A stretch of DNA of 50,740 nt from Candidatus Levilactobacillus faecigallinarum (GCA_019113985.1 DXGJ01000004.1:1-50740), one strand, 5' to 3'. Shown: positions 23,565 to 31,964, numbered from the stretch's first letter. Notes: a model not told the origin generated them from the sequence alone. Program-made: numbers and translations.

Positions 23565-24392
23565 ATGATAAACGAACAAACAACACCTAAACGCCTGACC
23601 CTGGGCGACCAACTTCGAATCTTCGGCCGTTCGGGCCTTGAACAGGCCTCCTGGAACTATCCGCGGCTACAAAACCTAGGATTCTGTTACGTGATGATTC
23701 CGGCCATCAACCGGTTATACGCCGCCAGAACGGACCGGGCCGATGCCGCGACCCGCCACCTGGTGTCGTTTAACACCATGCCCTACATGCAATCCCTGAT
23801 TACCGGGGTGACCCTGTCCCTGGAGGAGCAGCGTGCACAGGGCGTTTTGGTGTCGGGGGACGACATCAATGCCATGAAAGTGGGGATGATGGGCTCACTG
23901 GCTGGCGTGGCCGATCCCGTCTGGTGGGGGACCTGGCGGCCGATTCTCAGTGCCTTTGCGGCTAGCCTAGCGCTCAGCGGTTTTGGCATTGGAGGTCCCG
24001 TGGTCTTTTTCCTGGGCTGGAATCTAGTACGGCTGGGATTTCGGTGGTGGGCCCAACGTTGGGGGTACCGTCAAGGTCTCCACGTGATGGATTTTCTGGG
24101 GAACGGTATCTTACAGAAATTAACGTTGGGCGCCTCCATCGTGGGGATGTTCATCATGGGGGCGTTAGTGCCCCGGTGGACACGCGTCACGTTTAAGGCG
24201 ACCTTGACCACCAGTGCGCACACGGACTATTCGTTGCAAAAGTTGTTGGACCAGCTGGTGCCCGGCCTCTTACCACTGGCGCTGACCCTACTATGTGTCT
24301 GGCTCCTGCGGCACCGGGTGAAGCCCCTTTGGCTGCTGGTCGGCGTCCTATTGGTCAGTATCGTAGGTTATTGGCTGGGGATTTTTCAATAG
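23565..24392 (+). CDS. PTS mannose-family EIID component
   Basis: This 275-residue protein starts at ATG 23565 behind GGAGGG. The N-terminal motif GLEQASWNYPRLQNLGFCYV and the later FNTMPYMQSLITGVTLSLEE are family signatures. Central GDDINAMKVGMMGSLAGVAD and C-terminal membrane helices complete the EIID pattern. It forms the permease with EIIC. The operon ends at the hairpin that follows. No sugar-specific metabolic gene is adjacent, so the substrate is open. Confidence 0.93.
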   Translation: MINEQTTPKRLTLGDQLRIFGRSGLEQASWNYPRLQNLGFCYVMIPAINRLYAARTDRADAATRHLVSFNTMPYMQSLITGVTLSLEEQRAQGVLVSGDDINAMKVGMMGSLAGVADPVWWGTWRPILSAFAASLALSGFGIGGPVVFFLGWNLVRLGFRWWAQRWGYRQGLHVMDFLGNGILQKLTLGASIVGMFIMGALVPRWTRVTFKATLTTSAHTDYSLQKLLDQLVPGLLPLALTLLCVWLLRHRVKPLWLLVGVLLVSIVGYWLGIFQ

Positions 24393-24411
24393 TGCCTATC
24401 CTATTTAAGTG

Positions 24412-24454
24412 AAAAAGGTCTAGCAGATCCCTGAATGGATTTGCTAGACCTTTT
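24412..24454. terminator. Bidirectional terminator between EIID and EAL genes
   Basis: AAAAAGGTCTAGCA pairs with TGCTAGACCTTTT, with T runs usable in both directions. It lies between two genes that converge on it. Confidence 0.88.
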
Positions 24455-24466
24455 GTTGTTAAAACG

Positions 24467-25120
24467 TTAAACCAGACTGGGTTTACCGTAAAGATACCCC
24501 TGATGGAGCGTGATGCCGTATCGGTGCGCTAACGCTTGATCACTAGCGTTTTCAACGCCTTCGAGAATCATTCCCATGCGATAAGTCTGGGCGATCTTCG
24601 ACCAGAACGCTAATTCTGTGGGAATTTGCGTTTCGTTATGTTCGGCCCGCAGATTTTGCATTGCGAACTTGATTTCATCGACGAAGGGCAGCAAGTGCTG
24701 AATGTTGCCGTAGGTGTTGGAGCCCGTGCCCACGTCGTCAATCACCAATTTAATGTCGTACTGGTGGAGCACGGTACTAAACAGGGTGATTTCGGCGAGT
24801 GCCGGGGCTTCCGTCAGCTCGATGGATAAGTGGACGTTTGCGAAGCGTTTCTTAAAGGTAATGATGGCCCCTAAAGCGAAGGGGTCACGAAACTGTTGAT
24901 TATTCAGGTTAAAGGCAATCGTTTGGTTAGTCGCTGCGATGTTCAGTCGGGCAGCGGTCTGTTCGAGGAGCTTGACTTGATCAGTAACCGAGATAGCCGT
25001 GAAGGAACGTGGTAAAATCCAACCGCCATCTTGGTGTTGACGAAGCAGGGCCTCGTAACCAATGACTTGTTGGCTGTGCTGGTCAATCTGGGGTTGGACA
25101 AAAAAACGATATCTAGACAT
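24467..25120 (-). CDS. EAL-domain protein, probable c-di-GMP phosphodiesterase
   Basis: This 217-residue leftward protein is almost entirely one EAL domain. The metal- and substrate-binding motifs are present: YEALLR (Glu near residue 24), FNLNN, ELTEA, IDDVGTGSN (Asp pair), EIKFA (Lys), EGVE and QGYLYGKP. It starts at ATG 25120 behind AAGGAAGTG. There is no sensory or GGDEF domain and no signal peptide, so it is a cytosolic stand-alone enzyme. All motifs look intact, so it may be active in hydrolysing c-di-GMP to pGpG. No diguanylate cyclase is visible in the window. Confidence 0.88.
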   Translation of the reverse strand: MSRYRFFVQPQIDQHSQQVIGYEALLRQHQDGGWILPRSFTAISVTDQVKLLEQTAARLNIAATNQTIAFNLNNQQFRDPFALGAIITFKKRFANVHLSIELTEAPALAEITLFSTVLHQYDIKLVIDDVGTGSNTYGNIQHLLPFVDEIKFAMQNLRAEHNETQIPTELAFWSKIAQTYRMGMILEGVENASDQALAHRYGITLHQGYLYGKPSLV

Positions 25121-25243
25121 GACGGTTCACTTCCTTACTTAGGCAGATATTCTATCACTTCTACCTTAGCACAAAATAAACGGTCCACAACAACATATAT
25201 CGTTTTTAGGGGTATCTAGTCTTACATATGAACGACTTATCGA

Positions 25244-26164
25244 CTAGTGAGATTGCTGTTGAATCCGGGCAAGTTGCCGGTACTGACGTTGCATCCATTC
25301 CCGGTAAGTCAATCCTTTGGGCCGCGTTTCGGTAACGTTGAGGACCGGAACCCCGGACTGCTTGGCGAGCTGGACCATGCCGGCCACGGTCTTATTGCTG
25401 GCCTGTTGGTTATTGACGAAGAAGGCAATCTTACGCTGCTTGATGGCAGTCTGGAGGGCGTGAACGTCCCGAGGAGCCGGATCGGTACCGTTCTCCACGG
25501 CCTTCTCGAAGCGGTCGCTGATGCGGCGGTAACCCAGGGCCGATAGGGCGGCGTCGAAGACCGGTTCACTTGCGGCCACGGCTTGGTGCTGGCTCTGGGC
25601 CTTTAGCCGGGTAATTTGGCGTTGCAAGGGAGCCAGCCGACGAACGTACCGCCGCGCGTTGCGTTGGTAATCGGCCTTGTACTGCGGTGCCTGTCGCCCA
25701 AACTGTTGCGCTAGGTAGGTGGCGAGTTGTGGCATAGTCTGCGGGTCGTACCAGATGTGTTCGTTGACGCCGGCCTTCAGGTGCCGAACGTCCTCGCCCA
25801 CGTGGATGGTCTTGAGCTGTCGCTGGCCGCTACTCTTGGCCAACTTATCCAGCCAGGTGTCGTAACCTAGGCCGTTACCCAGGACAACGTTGGCGTGACT
25901 GACCGTCGTTGCGTCTCGGGGTGTGGGGTCGAAGTCGTGGGGGTCAACGCTGGGACTCTTGATGAGGGTGGTTACGCGGCCGTGGTTTCCCAAGACGGCA
26001 CTAGCGACCTCGCCATAGAAGTCGACACTGGCGACCACGTGAATCGGTTTCTGAGCCGTGGTGCGCGCCCGATGAGGCGCCGTCTGGCAGCCGCCTAAGA
26101 ACAAACTCAGTGCCAGGAAGGAAAGGCATAAATAAAATGGGTGACGTAGGTGATCAACTAACAT
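25244..26164 (-). CDS. Zinc/manganese ABC transporter substrate-binding lipoprotein (ZnuA/AdcA-like)
   Basis: I chose ATG 26164, eight bases behind AAGGAG, not the in-frame GTG 26173. The 306-residue protein has a signal peptide with the lipobox LFLGGC near residue 26. The cluster A-1 metal-binding fold is shown by DPHDFDPTPRD (His), HIWYDP (His) and ASEPVFD (Glu). It should bind Zn2+ outside the membrane and deliver it to an ABC importer. No ATPase or permease gene lies next to it, so it uses a transporter encoded elsewhere. A Zur-like box lies just before the start. Confidence 0.87.
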   Translation of the reverse strand: MLVDHLRHPFYLCLSFLALSLFLGGCQTAPHRARTTAQKPIHVVASVDFYGEVASAVLGNHGRVTTLIKSPSVDPHDFDPTPRDATTVSHANVVLGNGLGYDTWLDKLAKSSGQRQLKTIHVGEDVRHLKAGVNEHIWYDPQTMPQLATYLAQQFGRQAPQYKADYQRNARRYVRRLAPLQRQITRLKAQSQHQAVAASEPVFDAALSALGYRRISDRFEKAVENGTDPAPRDVHALQTAIKQRKIAFFVNNQQASNKTVAGMVQLAKQSGVPVLNVTETRPKGLTYREWMQRQYRQLARIQQQSH

Positions 26165-26184
26165 GCAAAGCACTCCTTAATTCT

Positions 26185-26205
26185 AAATAGTAATTATTAC
26201 CATTT
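26185..26205 (-). promoter_or_regulatory. Zur-like operator
   Basis: A palindrome with core GTAATTATTAC at 26190-26200 and arms AAAT/ATTT lies 21 bases before the lipoprotein start. The core equals the Zur box type GTAATNATTAC known from Bacillus and differs from Fur and PerR boxes at the flanking positions. Repression by zinc-loaded Zur is the expected control. Confidence 0.72.
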
Positions 26206-26257
26206 AGATATTACACGAGGCTCTTTCACTTGGCAAGGGGCGTCAGCTAGTTTTCAG

Positions 26258-26291
26258 AAAAAAAGCGCTCCGCCGGATTGGGCGAAGCGCT
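26258..26291 (-). terminator. Terminator of the LCP gene
   Basis: On the minus strand AGCGCTTCGCCC pairs with GGCGGAGCGCT and a run of T follows. It lies just after the stop of the leftward LCP gene at 26311. Confidence 0.85.
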
Positions 26292-26310
26292 AAAATAAAA
26301 CCATCATATT

Positions 26311-27405
26311 TTAATAACCGTAATTGTTCGTGTCGCTGCTGGAATTCAGGGCATCCGTGGTGAACTTGGTGGTATCTGCCAGGCCAAGTGTCTTCCGAAT
26401 ATGGTTGGAGACCCGTTTTAATTCCTTGTTGGTTGCGACTTGGTAAGCAATGCCGTCAATCATGGCATCTTCACCCTGAAGGGTTTCCGACTTGATGTGG
26501 TGCGAGGCGTCACCGTACTTGGCCCGAATCTGCATCAAATCATCAAAGCTTAAGTCGGTCTTCAGGTTGCCGTTTAACGACGTCAGAATCTGTTGGTACC
26601 GGGTGATGGAGGAGAGTCCCGCCGCCTTGACCACTAACTTCTGTAGAACCTGGCGTTGCCGCTTTTGCCGACCATAGTCACCTAACGGGTCGTCGTAACG
26701 CATCCGGGAGTAGGATAGCGCCTGTTTCCCGTTCAAGTGGGTCTTCACGCCCTTCTTGACGTCCGCTTGGGCGTACTTGAAGGTCAGTGGCGGCACCACG
26801 TCGACCCCGCCCACGGCGTTGACCATCTTTTCCAAGCCACCCATGTTGACGATGGCGTAGAAGTCGATGGGGATGTCCAGTAGGTTTTCGACCGTCTTCA
26901 CGGCACCACTTGGGCCACCAATCGTGTAGGCAGCGTTAATCTTTTGAACGGAGGCGTTCGCACCGGAGCCGACCGTGACCCGGGTATCCCGGGGAATACT
27001 GGTCAGGTAGGCCGTTTCCGTCTTCGGGTTGATGGTTGCGACCATCATGGTGTCGGTCCGACCAACGTCACTCCGACCCAGGGCCCCGGTATCGGTTCCC
27101 AACAGGAGGATGGAGAACGGCTTGTTTTTCTTCAAAACGGCCGAGACGTTCCGACTCTTGGAGACGTTGGAGGCTTGATAGGTCTGGTCGAAGGTCTTCT
27201 TGGCCGAAGTCCAGGCGTGATAGCCGTAGGCGAGGCCGCCGCTAAGAAAGACCAGGATGACCGCTACCGCGACCCAGAGAATGGGGCGGTGCGGGTGAAC
27301 TTCAGGGGTTTTAAAGTGTGAGTTACGATCCGCACGTCGGTCATAGACTTGCTCGAAGTCTTCCGGAGACCGTTGCCGGGTACTTCCATTTTTATCTTTT
27401 GGCAT
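26311..27405 (-). CDS. LytR-CpsA-Psr (LCP) family cell wall ligase
   Basis: I chose ATG 27405, behind GAGGGAATAAAT, because TATAAT at 27440-27445 would be the -10 box inside the longer reading frame. The 364-residue protein has a charged cytoplasmic start, one membrane segment (about residues 43-65) and an extracellular LCP domain. Motifs are LLLGTDTG, GRTDTMMVATINP, SIPRDTRV, KINAAYTIGG and YSRMRYDDPLGDYGRQKRQ with the catalytic Arg and Asp residues. LCP enzymes move teichoic acid or polysaccharide chains from lipid carriers to peptidoglycan. It is a single-gene unit. Confidence 0.92.
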   Translation of the reverse strand: MPKDKNGSTRQRSPEDFEQVYDRRADRNSHFKTPEVHPHRPILWVAVAVILVFLSGGLAYGYHAWTSAKKTFDQTYQASNVSKSRNVSAVLKKNKPFSILLLGTDTGALGRSDVGRTDTMMVATINPKTETAYLTSIPRDTRVTVGSGANASVQKINAAYTIGGPSGAVKTVENLLDIPIDFYAIVNMGGLEKMVNAVGGVDVVPPLTFKYAQADVKKGVKTHLNGKQALSYSRMRYDDPLGDYGRQKRQRQVLQKLVVKAAGLSSITRYQQILTSLNGNLKTDLSFDDLMQIRAKYGDASHHIKSETLQGEDAMIDGIAYQVATNKELKRVSNHIRKTLGLADTTKFTTDALNSSSDTNNYGY

Positions 27406-27439
27406 ATTTATTCCCTCATATTCGTCAAAATCTTTACCC

Positions 27440-27445
27440 ATTATA
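27440..27445 (-). promoter_or_regulatory. Probable -10 box of the LCP gene
   Basis: A consensus TATAAT on the minus strand lies 35 bases before ATG 27405. The -35 box is weak. Its place supports the shorter start. Confidence 0.5.
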
Positions 27446-27486
27446 AAACGGAACCGGGTCGGAGAAAAGGCCGACCGGCCCCTCAA

Positions 27487-27763
27487 CGGAATTTCCCGTG
27501 AAATCCCGCCACTAAAGATTGCCTCAATTCACTTATTACACCATATAATTGGCGGTTCGTAAATGGTTTAGCAGGTGAGGTGACCCATCTAACGAACCAC
27601 CGTTGACGCCTGACCCAGCGCCCTTTACGCGGTTGTCAAGGGAAGTAAAAAGCGAAAGAATGGGTTTTGTAACCGTTTTCTAAAATGGCCGAATGAGAAA
27701 GCATGCTATAATGAAAAGCGTTGCTTAAGAAACTCTAATTTTTTCTTACGATTAAAAGGAGGA
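27487..27763 (+). promoter_or_regulatory. Rightward promoter with cre site and orphan ribosome binding site
   Basis: TGTAACCGTTTTCT at 27668-27681 matches 13 of 14 cre positions. A perfect -10 box TATAAT lies at 27707-27712, and a strong Shine-Dalgarno sequence AAAGGAGGA at 27755-27763. The ATG codons that follow open only very short frames (ATG 27768 stops after six codons). An inverted repeat GGCGGTTCGT/ACGAACCACC at 27552-27601 with another TATAAT before it is unexplained. The set looks like the 5' region of a gene cut off by the TnpB element. Confidence 0.6.
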
Positions 27764-27956
27764 ATGAATGATTACCATTTTTTTATAAATTGCTGTAAAT
27801 ATCTACAAAACATTATGATGCCATTGAAACGATAGTTATGAAATTGGGAAGCAACAAAACACCTAGGTAGCACACCAATTATTGATATATTTGTAAGTCA
27901 AAAGTCGCGACTTCTGCCTAACCGTCTCGTATACTGAAATTAGGTTAGGGGAACGT

Positions 27957-28073
27957 ATGGTCGCTGAAAGTGTAGAATTGATTTTCTATCTGCATCACCA
28001 TGCAAAGTCTTTTTTGCGCCTGATTCCAATCATTCACGTATTCTCCTACTACTTTTACGAATTAAGAAGATAG
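27957..28073 (+). CDS. Possible 38-residue ORF before tnpB
   Basis: ATG 27957 behind TTAGGGGA opens 38 codons ending at TAG 28071-28073, with the start MVAESVELIF. It has no likeness to a Y1 transposase that I can see. It may be only the left end of the element by chance open; I give it low weight. Confidence 0.2.
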   Translation: MVAESVELIFYLHHHAKSFLRLIPIIHVFSYYFYELRR

Positions 28074-28089
28074 AACAGGAAAGCGGGGA

Positions 28090-29277
28090 ATGACTCGGAT
28101 GCTGATCACCTATCAAGTTGAGATTAAACCAACTAGTTTTCAAACATGGCTACTCAATCGGCATATTGGTGGTAGCCGCTGGGCATACAACTTGTTTTTG
28201 GAAATGAACAAATTGCGTTATGAAGACGGATATCACTATATGGGTGCTTACGAATTTAGTAAGTGGTTTAACCATGACTATTTGACGGCTAATCCCCAAG
28301 ATGACTGGATCAAAGAACTTTATGCCAAGTCTATCAAGCAAGCCTTTATTGATGCTGATATGGCCATGAAGCGTTTCTTTAAGCACCTTAGTGCGTATCC
28401 TCATTTCCGGTCTTGGAAACGAGGGCAGGGGTCCTTCTACTTCGTTAAAAATGGTAAGACGCAAATAATTTCGGTCGAACGACATCGCATCAAGTTGCCT
28501 AAATTAGGTTGGGTCCGTTTGAAAGAGTACGGGTATCTGCCGACAGATGCAGCACACTTTATGGTTAAGCAAGGTCGTATTAAGTGCCATGCGGGTCGCT
28601 ACTACTTAACCTGTTTAGTCGAACAAACCAATCCAGTTCATCCTGAATTAACTGGCGCAGGTATCGGTATTGATCTAGGAATCAAGGAATTCGCTGTGCT
28701 TAGCAATGGCCAGATTTACAAGAATCAAAATAAAAATCATCGGGTTAAAAGGCTCCGGCGACAATTACGCCGGTTACAAAGAAAACAGTCACGTCAGTAT
28801 CTTGCATTCAAAGCCAGAAAACAGAAAGAAGGAAGATCTGCTACTGATTTGAATCTAGCCAAAACTAAGCGGCGAATGCAACGGCTGTATCAACGACTTC
28901 AAAACATGCAAAAAGATTACCAAAATAAAATTATTGCTAGTCTGGTGATAACCAAGCCACACTGGGTTGCTTTGGAAGATTTGAATATTAAAGGCATGTT
29001 GAAAAATCGACACCTGGCTAAAGCAATTAGCTACCAAGGATTCTACAACTTTAGAATCCGGCTAATTCCCAAATGCCAACAACTAGGAATACCGGTACAT
29101 TTGACCAATCGTTTTGAGCCAACTTCTAAATTGTGCCATAACTGCGGCACCAAAAAAGTTGATTTAAAACTCAGTGACCGAACTTATCGTTGTCCAGTTT
29201 GTGGCCAGGTTGAGGATCGAGATATGAATGCTGCCCTGAACATTAGGGATACGAAAAACTTTGAGTTAGCCTACTAA
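28090..29277 (+). CDS. tnpB: TnpB, RNA-guided RuvC-like endonuclease of an IS200/IS605-type element
   Basis: This 395-residue protein has the standard TnpB layout: N-terminal helix-turn-helix and wedge region (LLNRHIGGSRWAYN), then a split RuvC domain. The catalytic residues are visible as Asp in GIDLGIKEFAVLS (about 200), Glu in ALEDLNIKG (about 300) and Asp in EDRDMNAALNI near the end. A zinc finger CHNCG...CPVCG lies between the last two motifs. All sites are intact, so the nuclease may be active. It starts at ATG 28090 or 28099. TnpB uses an RNA made from the 3' end of its own gene and the element's right end to cut DNA beside a short motif. Confidence 0.95.
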   Translation: MTRMLITYQVEIKPTSFQTWLLNRHIGGSRWAYNLFLEMNKLRYEDGYHYMGAYEFSKWFNHDYLTANPQDDWIKELYAKSIKQAFIDADMAMKRFFKHLSAYPHFRSWKRGQGSFYFVKNGKTQIISVERHRIKLPKLGWVRLKEYGYLPTDAAHFMVKQGRIKCHAGRYYLTCLVEQTNPVHPELTGAGIGIDLGIKEFAVLSNGQIYKNQNKNHRVKRLRRQLRRLQRKQSRQYLAFKARKQKEGRSATDLNLAKTKRRMQRLYQRLQNMQKDYQNKIIASLVITKPHWVALEDLNIKGMLKNRHLAKAISYQGFYNFRIRLIPKCQQLGIPVHLTNRFEPTSKLCHNCGTKKVDLKLSDRTYRCPVCGQVEDRDMNAALNIRDTKNFELAY

Positions 29278-29390
29278 AACAGGTCTCAAAGGATGTACCG
29301 ATGGCTAGTCGGGAATTAATGCTTGTGGACTATCATATCAACTGTCGTAGTGAGCTTTTGACGAGGCAGGGTAGGAAGAAGCAAGAAAAA
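29278..29390 (+). ncRNA. Candidate omega (right-end) RNA of the TnpB element
   Basis: TnpB elements encode their guide RNA scaffold across the end of tnpB and the right end of the element. The 113 bases after the tnpB stop are non-coding, conserved-looking and lead to the presumed right end. The guide would be the flanking sequence beyond about 29390. The call is by family knowledge and position; I did not verify the fold. Confidence 0.4.
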
Positions 29391-29428
29391 TCTATAACTT
29401 ATGACAAGTTATCAGTAGCAGGGGCGTT

Positions 29429-30376
29429 ATGGCCGTATTTGTGAAGAGCGTTTCGGGGGTGCTGATCATCCTGGTGATGATTGGCCTGGGGTACGTGTTA
29501 TCCCGCCGGGGCTGGTTCGACGATAAGGCGCCGCGGCTGATTGCCCGGTTAGTGACGCAGATTGCTCTACCGGCGTACATGATCAGTACCATCACGGCGA
29601 AGTTCTCGGCGGAGACACTCAAGCGGACCCTACCGGATCTGCGCTTTCCGGTCATCTCGATGCTCATCATGTTTGGGTTATCGATCATCGCCTTCCACCT
29701 CTTTCGCATCAATCCCAAGCACCGGGGGCTGTTCGAGTCCATGTTTCTGAACTCAAACACCGTGTTCGTGGGGTTGCCGGTGAACGAGGCCCTATTTGGT
29801 CCCAAGAGTTTACCGTTCGTATTGGTCTATTACATGGCCAACACCACGTTTTTCTGGACGCTTGGTGTTTACCTGATTCAGCGAGACGGCCAGGGTGGGG
29901 CGAAATTTGACCTCAAGAGTACCCTGCAGAAGATTTTCTCGCCACCGCTACTGGGGTTCATCATTGGGGTCCTCTTGGTGCTGTTGAACATTCAACTGCC
30001 TAAGTGGATCATGAAGGACTTCGACTACATCGGCGGCTTGACGATTCCCCTGTCGATGATTTTCATCGGGACTGCGATTGCCGGTGCCGGGTTGCAAAAC
30101 ATTCGGTTCAACCGGGATAGCCTAGGCATCCTCCTGGGCCGGTTCATCGTGGCGCCCGTGCTGATGGGGTTACTGGTCCTGCCCACGGGGATGCCGCTAT
30201 TGATGAAGCAAGTCTTTATCTTACAGGCTGCCATGCCGGTCATGACCAACGCGCCGGTAGTCTCTAAGCTATACCACGCCGATGCTGATTATGCGGCTAT
30301 CATGGTGACGGAGACCACGCTGCTGAGTCTGGTCGTGATTCCAATCTTGATGGTCATTGTGCAACACGTGGCTTAA
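29429..30376 (+). CDS. AEC-family (auxin efflux carrier/malate-type) transporter
   Basis: This 315-residue membrane protein starts at ATG 29429 with MAVFVKSVSGVLIILVMIGLG; the ribosome binding site is weak. It has about ten predicted membrane segments. GYVLSRRGWFDDKAPRLIARLVTQIALPAYM and LFESMFLNSNTVFVGLPVNEALFG are typical of the AEC family, here given in parts of known conserved stretches. Members move organic anions such as malate. The TnpB element sits between it and the cre-bearing promoter at 27668-27712, so its natural control may be disturbed. A terminator follows. Confidence 0.88.
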   Translation: MAVFVKSVSGVLIILVMIGLGYVLSRRGWFDDKAPRLIARLVTQIALPAYMISTITAKFSAETLKRTLPDLRFPVISMLIMFGLSIIAFHLFRINPKHRGLFESMFLNSNTVFVGLPVNEALFGPKSLPFVLVYYMANTTFFWTLGVYLIQRDGQGGAKFDLKSTLQKIFSPPLLGFIIGVLLVLLNIQLPKWIMKDFDYIGGLTIPLSMIFIGTAIAGAGLQNIRFNRDSLGILLGRFIVAPVLMGLLVLPTGMPLLMKQVFILQAAMPVMTNAPVVSKLYHADADYAAIMVTETTLLSLVVIPILMVIVQHVA

Positions 30377-30393
30377 TTATAAAAAATGGACGG

Positions 30394-30423
30394 AGAGTTG
30401 CGGTCAGGCCGTAGCTCTTTTTT
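30394..30423 (+). terminator. Terminator of the AEC transporter gene
   Basis: AGAGTTGCGG and CCGTAGCTCT pair with G-U steps over a five-base loop, and a T run follows. Confidence 0.8.
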
Positions 30424-30508
30424 AGTTGGTTACCGAACAATTAGTAATTGAAAAGATTTATCAATTCGTCTTTTGTTGCTAAAAACGGCGGTTAACGGGT
30501 TTTTTTGA

Positions 30509-30537
30509 TTGTCACGTTAAGCGGATTTTGGTATGCT
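30509..30537 (+). promoter_or_regulatory. Promoter of the APC permease gene
   Basis: TTGTCA (30509-30514) and TATGCT (30532-30537) are separated by 17 bases and lie about 47 bases before the GTG start. Confidence 0.6.
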
Positions 30538-30583
30538 AGATTGAATATTAACTCATGTTACTAGTGAAAGCGAGGGCTTCAAT

Positions 30584-31912
30584 GTGCAGGATGCGAAACA
30601 AGAAACGACCTTAAATCGGTCATTGGGCTTCTGGTCGGCGTTAGCGTTAGTGGTGGGGACCGTTATTGGTTCCGGAATCTTCTTTAAACAATCATCGGTG
30701 CTAGATAGTGCGGGGTCCCCAGGCATGGCCCTGTTGGCCTGGTTCCTGGGTGGGGTCATCACCCTAACGGCGGGGTTGACGATTGCCGAGGTTGGTGCCC
30801 AGATGCCCCATACCGGGGGACTCTACGTTTATATGGAAGAGATCTACGGTAAGTTCTGGGGCTTTCTCTCCGGCTGGATGCAGGTTGTGGTCTACGGCCC
30901 AGCAATCATCGCGTCGATTGCGGCGTACCTGGGGATTCTCCTGGTGGGGTTCTTTAACTTGGATGGGTCTTGGCAGGCACCGTTGTCGATTGGGGTCATC
31001 GTCCTGATTGGGTTCCTGAATATGTTTGAGAACCGCTGGGGGGCGGCTTTCCAGATTGTGACCACCTTAGGCAAACTGTTACCGATTATTGCCATTATTA
31101 TCTTTGGTCTGTTTTTCGGGGACCAAAATGCCTTCAGTCACAGTGTCGCGGCCGTTAGCCAGTCATCTGGCGGTTTCGGCGTAGCCATCTTAGCCACGCT
31201 GTTCGCCTACGACGGGTGGATTCTGGTGGCCAACCTGGGGGGCGAAATTAAGAACCCGCAGAAGTTGTTGCCCCAGGCCATCATTCTGGGGATCTCACTG
31301 GTCCTGATTGCCTACACACTGGTCAGCTATGGCATCCTACACTTCATCCCCGCCGAAACGATTCATCATTTGGGCCAGCAGACCACGGTTTACTTTGCTA
31401 ACTCGGCGTTTGGCACGATTGGCGGGCGCCTGTTGAATATCGGGATCATCGTGTCGATGGTCGGCTGTCTAAACGGGAAAATCATGACCTTCCCCCGCAT
31501 CGTGTACGCCATGGCCGAGCGCCGGCAGTTGCCGTTCTCGAAACAGTTAAGCTACTTGAACCGCAAGTCGCACGAGCCCATCGTAGCGACCGTTTGCATC
31601 TTGGCATACGCGAGCATCATGATTCTGTTCTTTAACCCGGACCGGCTCTCCGACCTCTGCATTTTCACGGTCTATTGTTTTTACGTGGCGACCTTCGTGG
31701 GCGTGTTCCTGTTACGGCGCCGGCAAAAGGGGAGCGCGCGGCCATTCTCAACGCCGTGGTTCCCAATCACACCGCTGGTGGCCATCTTGGGGGCACTGTT
31801 CGTGATTGTTAGCGAGATTGGCTCTGACCTGCCAGGGGTCCTGTTATCCCTACTAATCGTGGCCATCGGGATTCCCGTATATTACTGGAAACGCCAGAAA
31901 ATGACGCGTTAA
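30584..31912 (+). CDS. APC-superfamily amino acid permease (SteT/LAT-like)
   Basis: This 442-residue protein starts at GTG 30584 behind GAGGG; the ATG two bases earlier is out of frame. It has about 12 predicted membrane segments. GTVIGSGIFFKQ in the first helix is the substrate-binding motif of the APC family, and the sixth helix region ATLFAYDGWILVANLGGEIK is characteristic of serine/threonine exchangers and LAT-type permeases. It should import or exchange neutral amino acids. It is a single-gene unit with its own promoter and terminator. Confidence 0.9.
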   Translation: MQDAKQETTLNRSLGFWSALALVVGTVIGSGIFFKQSSVLDSAGSPGMALLAWFLGGVITLTAGLTIAEVGAQMPHTGGLYVYMEEIYGKFWGFLSGWMQVVVYGPAIIASIAAYLGILLVGFFNLDGSWQAPLSIGVIVLIGFLNMFENRWGAAFQIVTTLGKLLPIIAIIIFGLFFGDQNAFSHSVAAVSQSSGGFGVAILATLFAYDGWILVANLGGEIKNPQKLLPQAIILGISLVLIAYTLVSYGILHFIPAETIHHLGQQTTVYFANSAFGTIGGRLLNIGIIVSMVGCLNGKIMTFPRIVYAMAERRQLPFSKQLSYLNRKSHEPIVATVCILAYASIMILFFNPDRLSDLCIFTVYCFYVATFVGVFLLRRRQKGSARPFSTPWFPITPLVAILGALFVIVSEIGSDLPGVLLSLLIVAIGIPVYYWKRQKMTR

Positions 31913-31931
31913 ACTATATAAATCACTATTT

Positions 31932-31964
31932 GCGGCCATTCCAAGACGGAGGGGCCGCTTTTTT
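31932..31964 (+). terminator. Terminator of the APC permease gene
   Basis: GCGGCC (31932-31937) and GGCCGC (31953-31958) form the stem and TTTTTT follows. Confidence 0.82.

Larger units (their letters stand above)
27770..29390 (+). mobile_element. IS200/IS605-type element carrying only tnpB (ends approximate)
   Basis: A complete tnpB without a tnpA Y1 transposase lies between a promoter without a gene and a transporter without a good promoter. The left end should lie in the AT-rich stretch after 27764 and the right end near 29390, after GAAGAAGC. No target duplication is expected for this family, and I could not fix the ends. A palindrome AAGTCGCGACTT at 27902-27913 and a hairpin ATAACTT/AAGTTAT at 29395-29413 may be end structures. 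Confidence 0.6.

Noticed and set aside
27541-27620. AGGTGAGG with flanking stems, recalling the M-box riboswitch
   Set aside because: Only eight bases agree; the other conserved M-box blocks are absent and no magnesium transporter gene follows.
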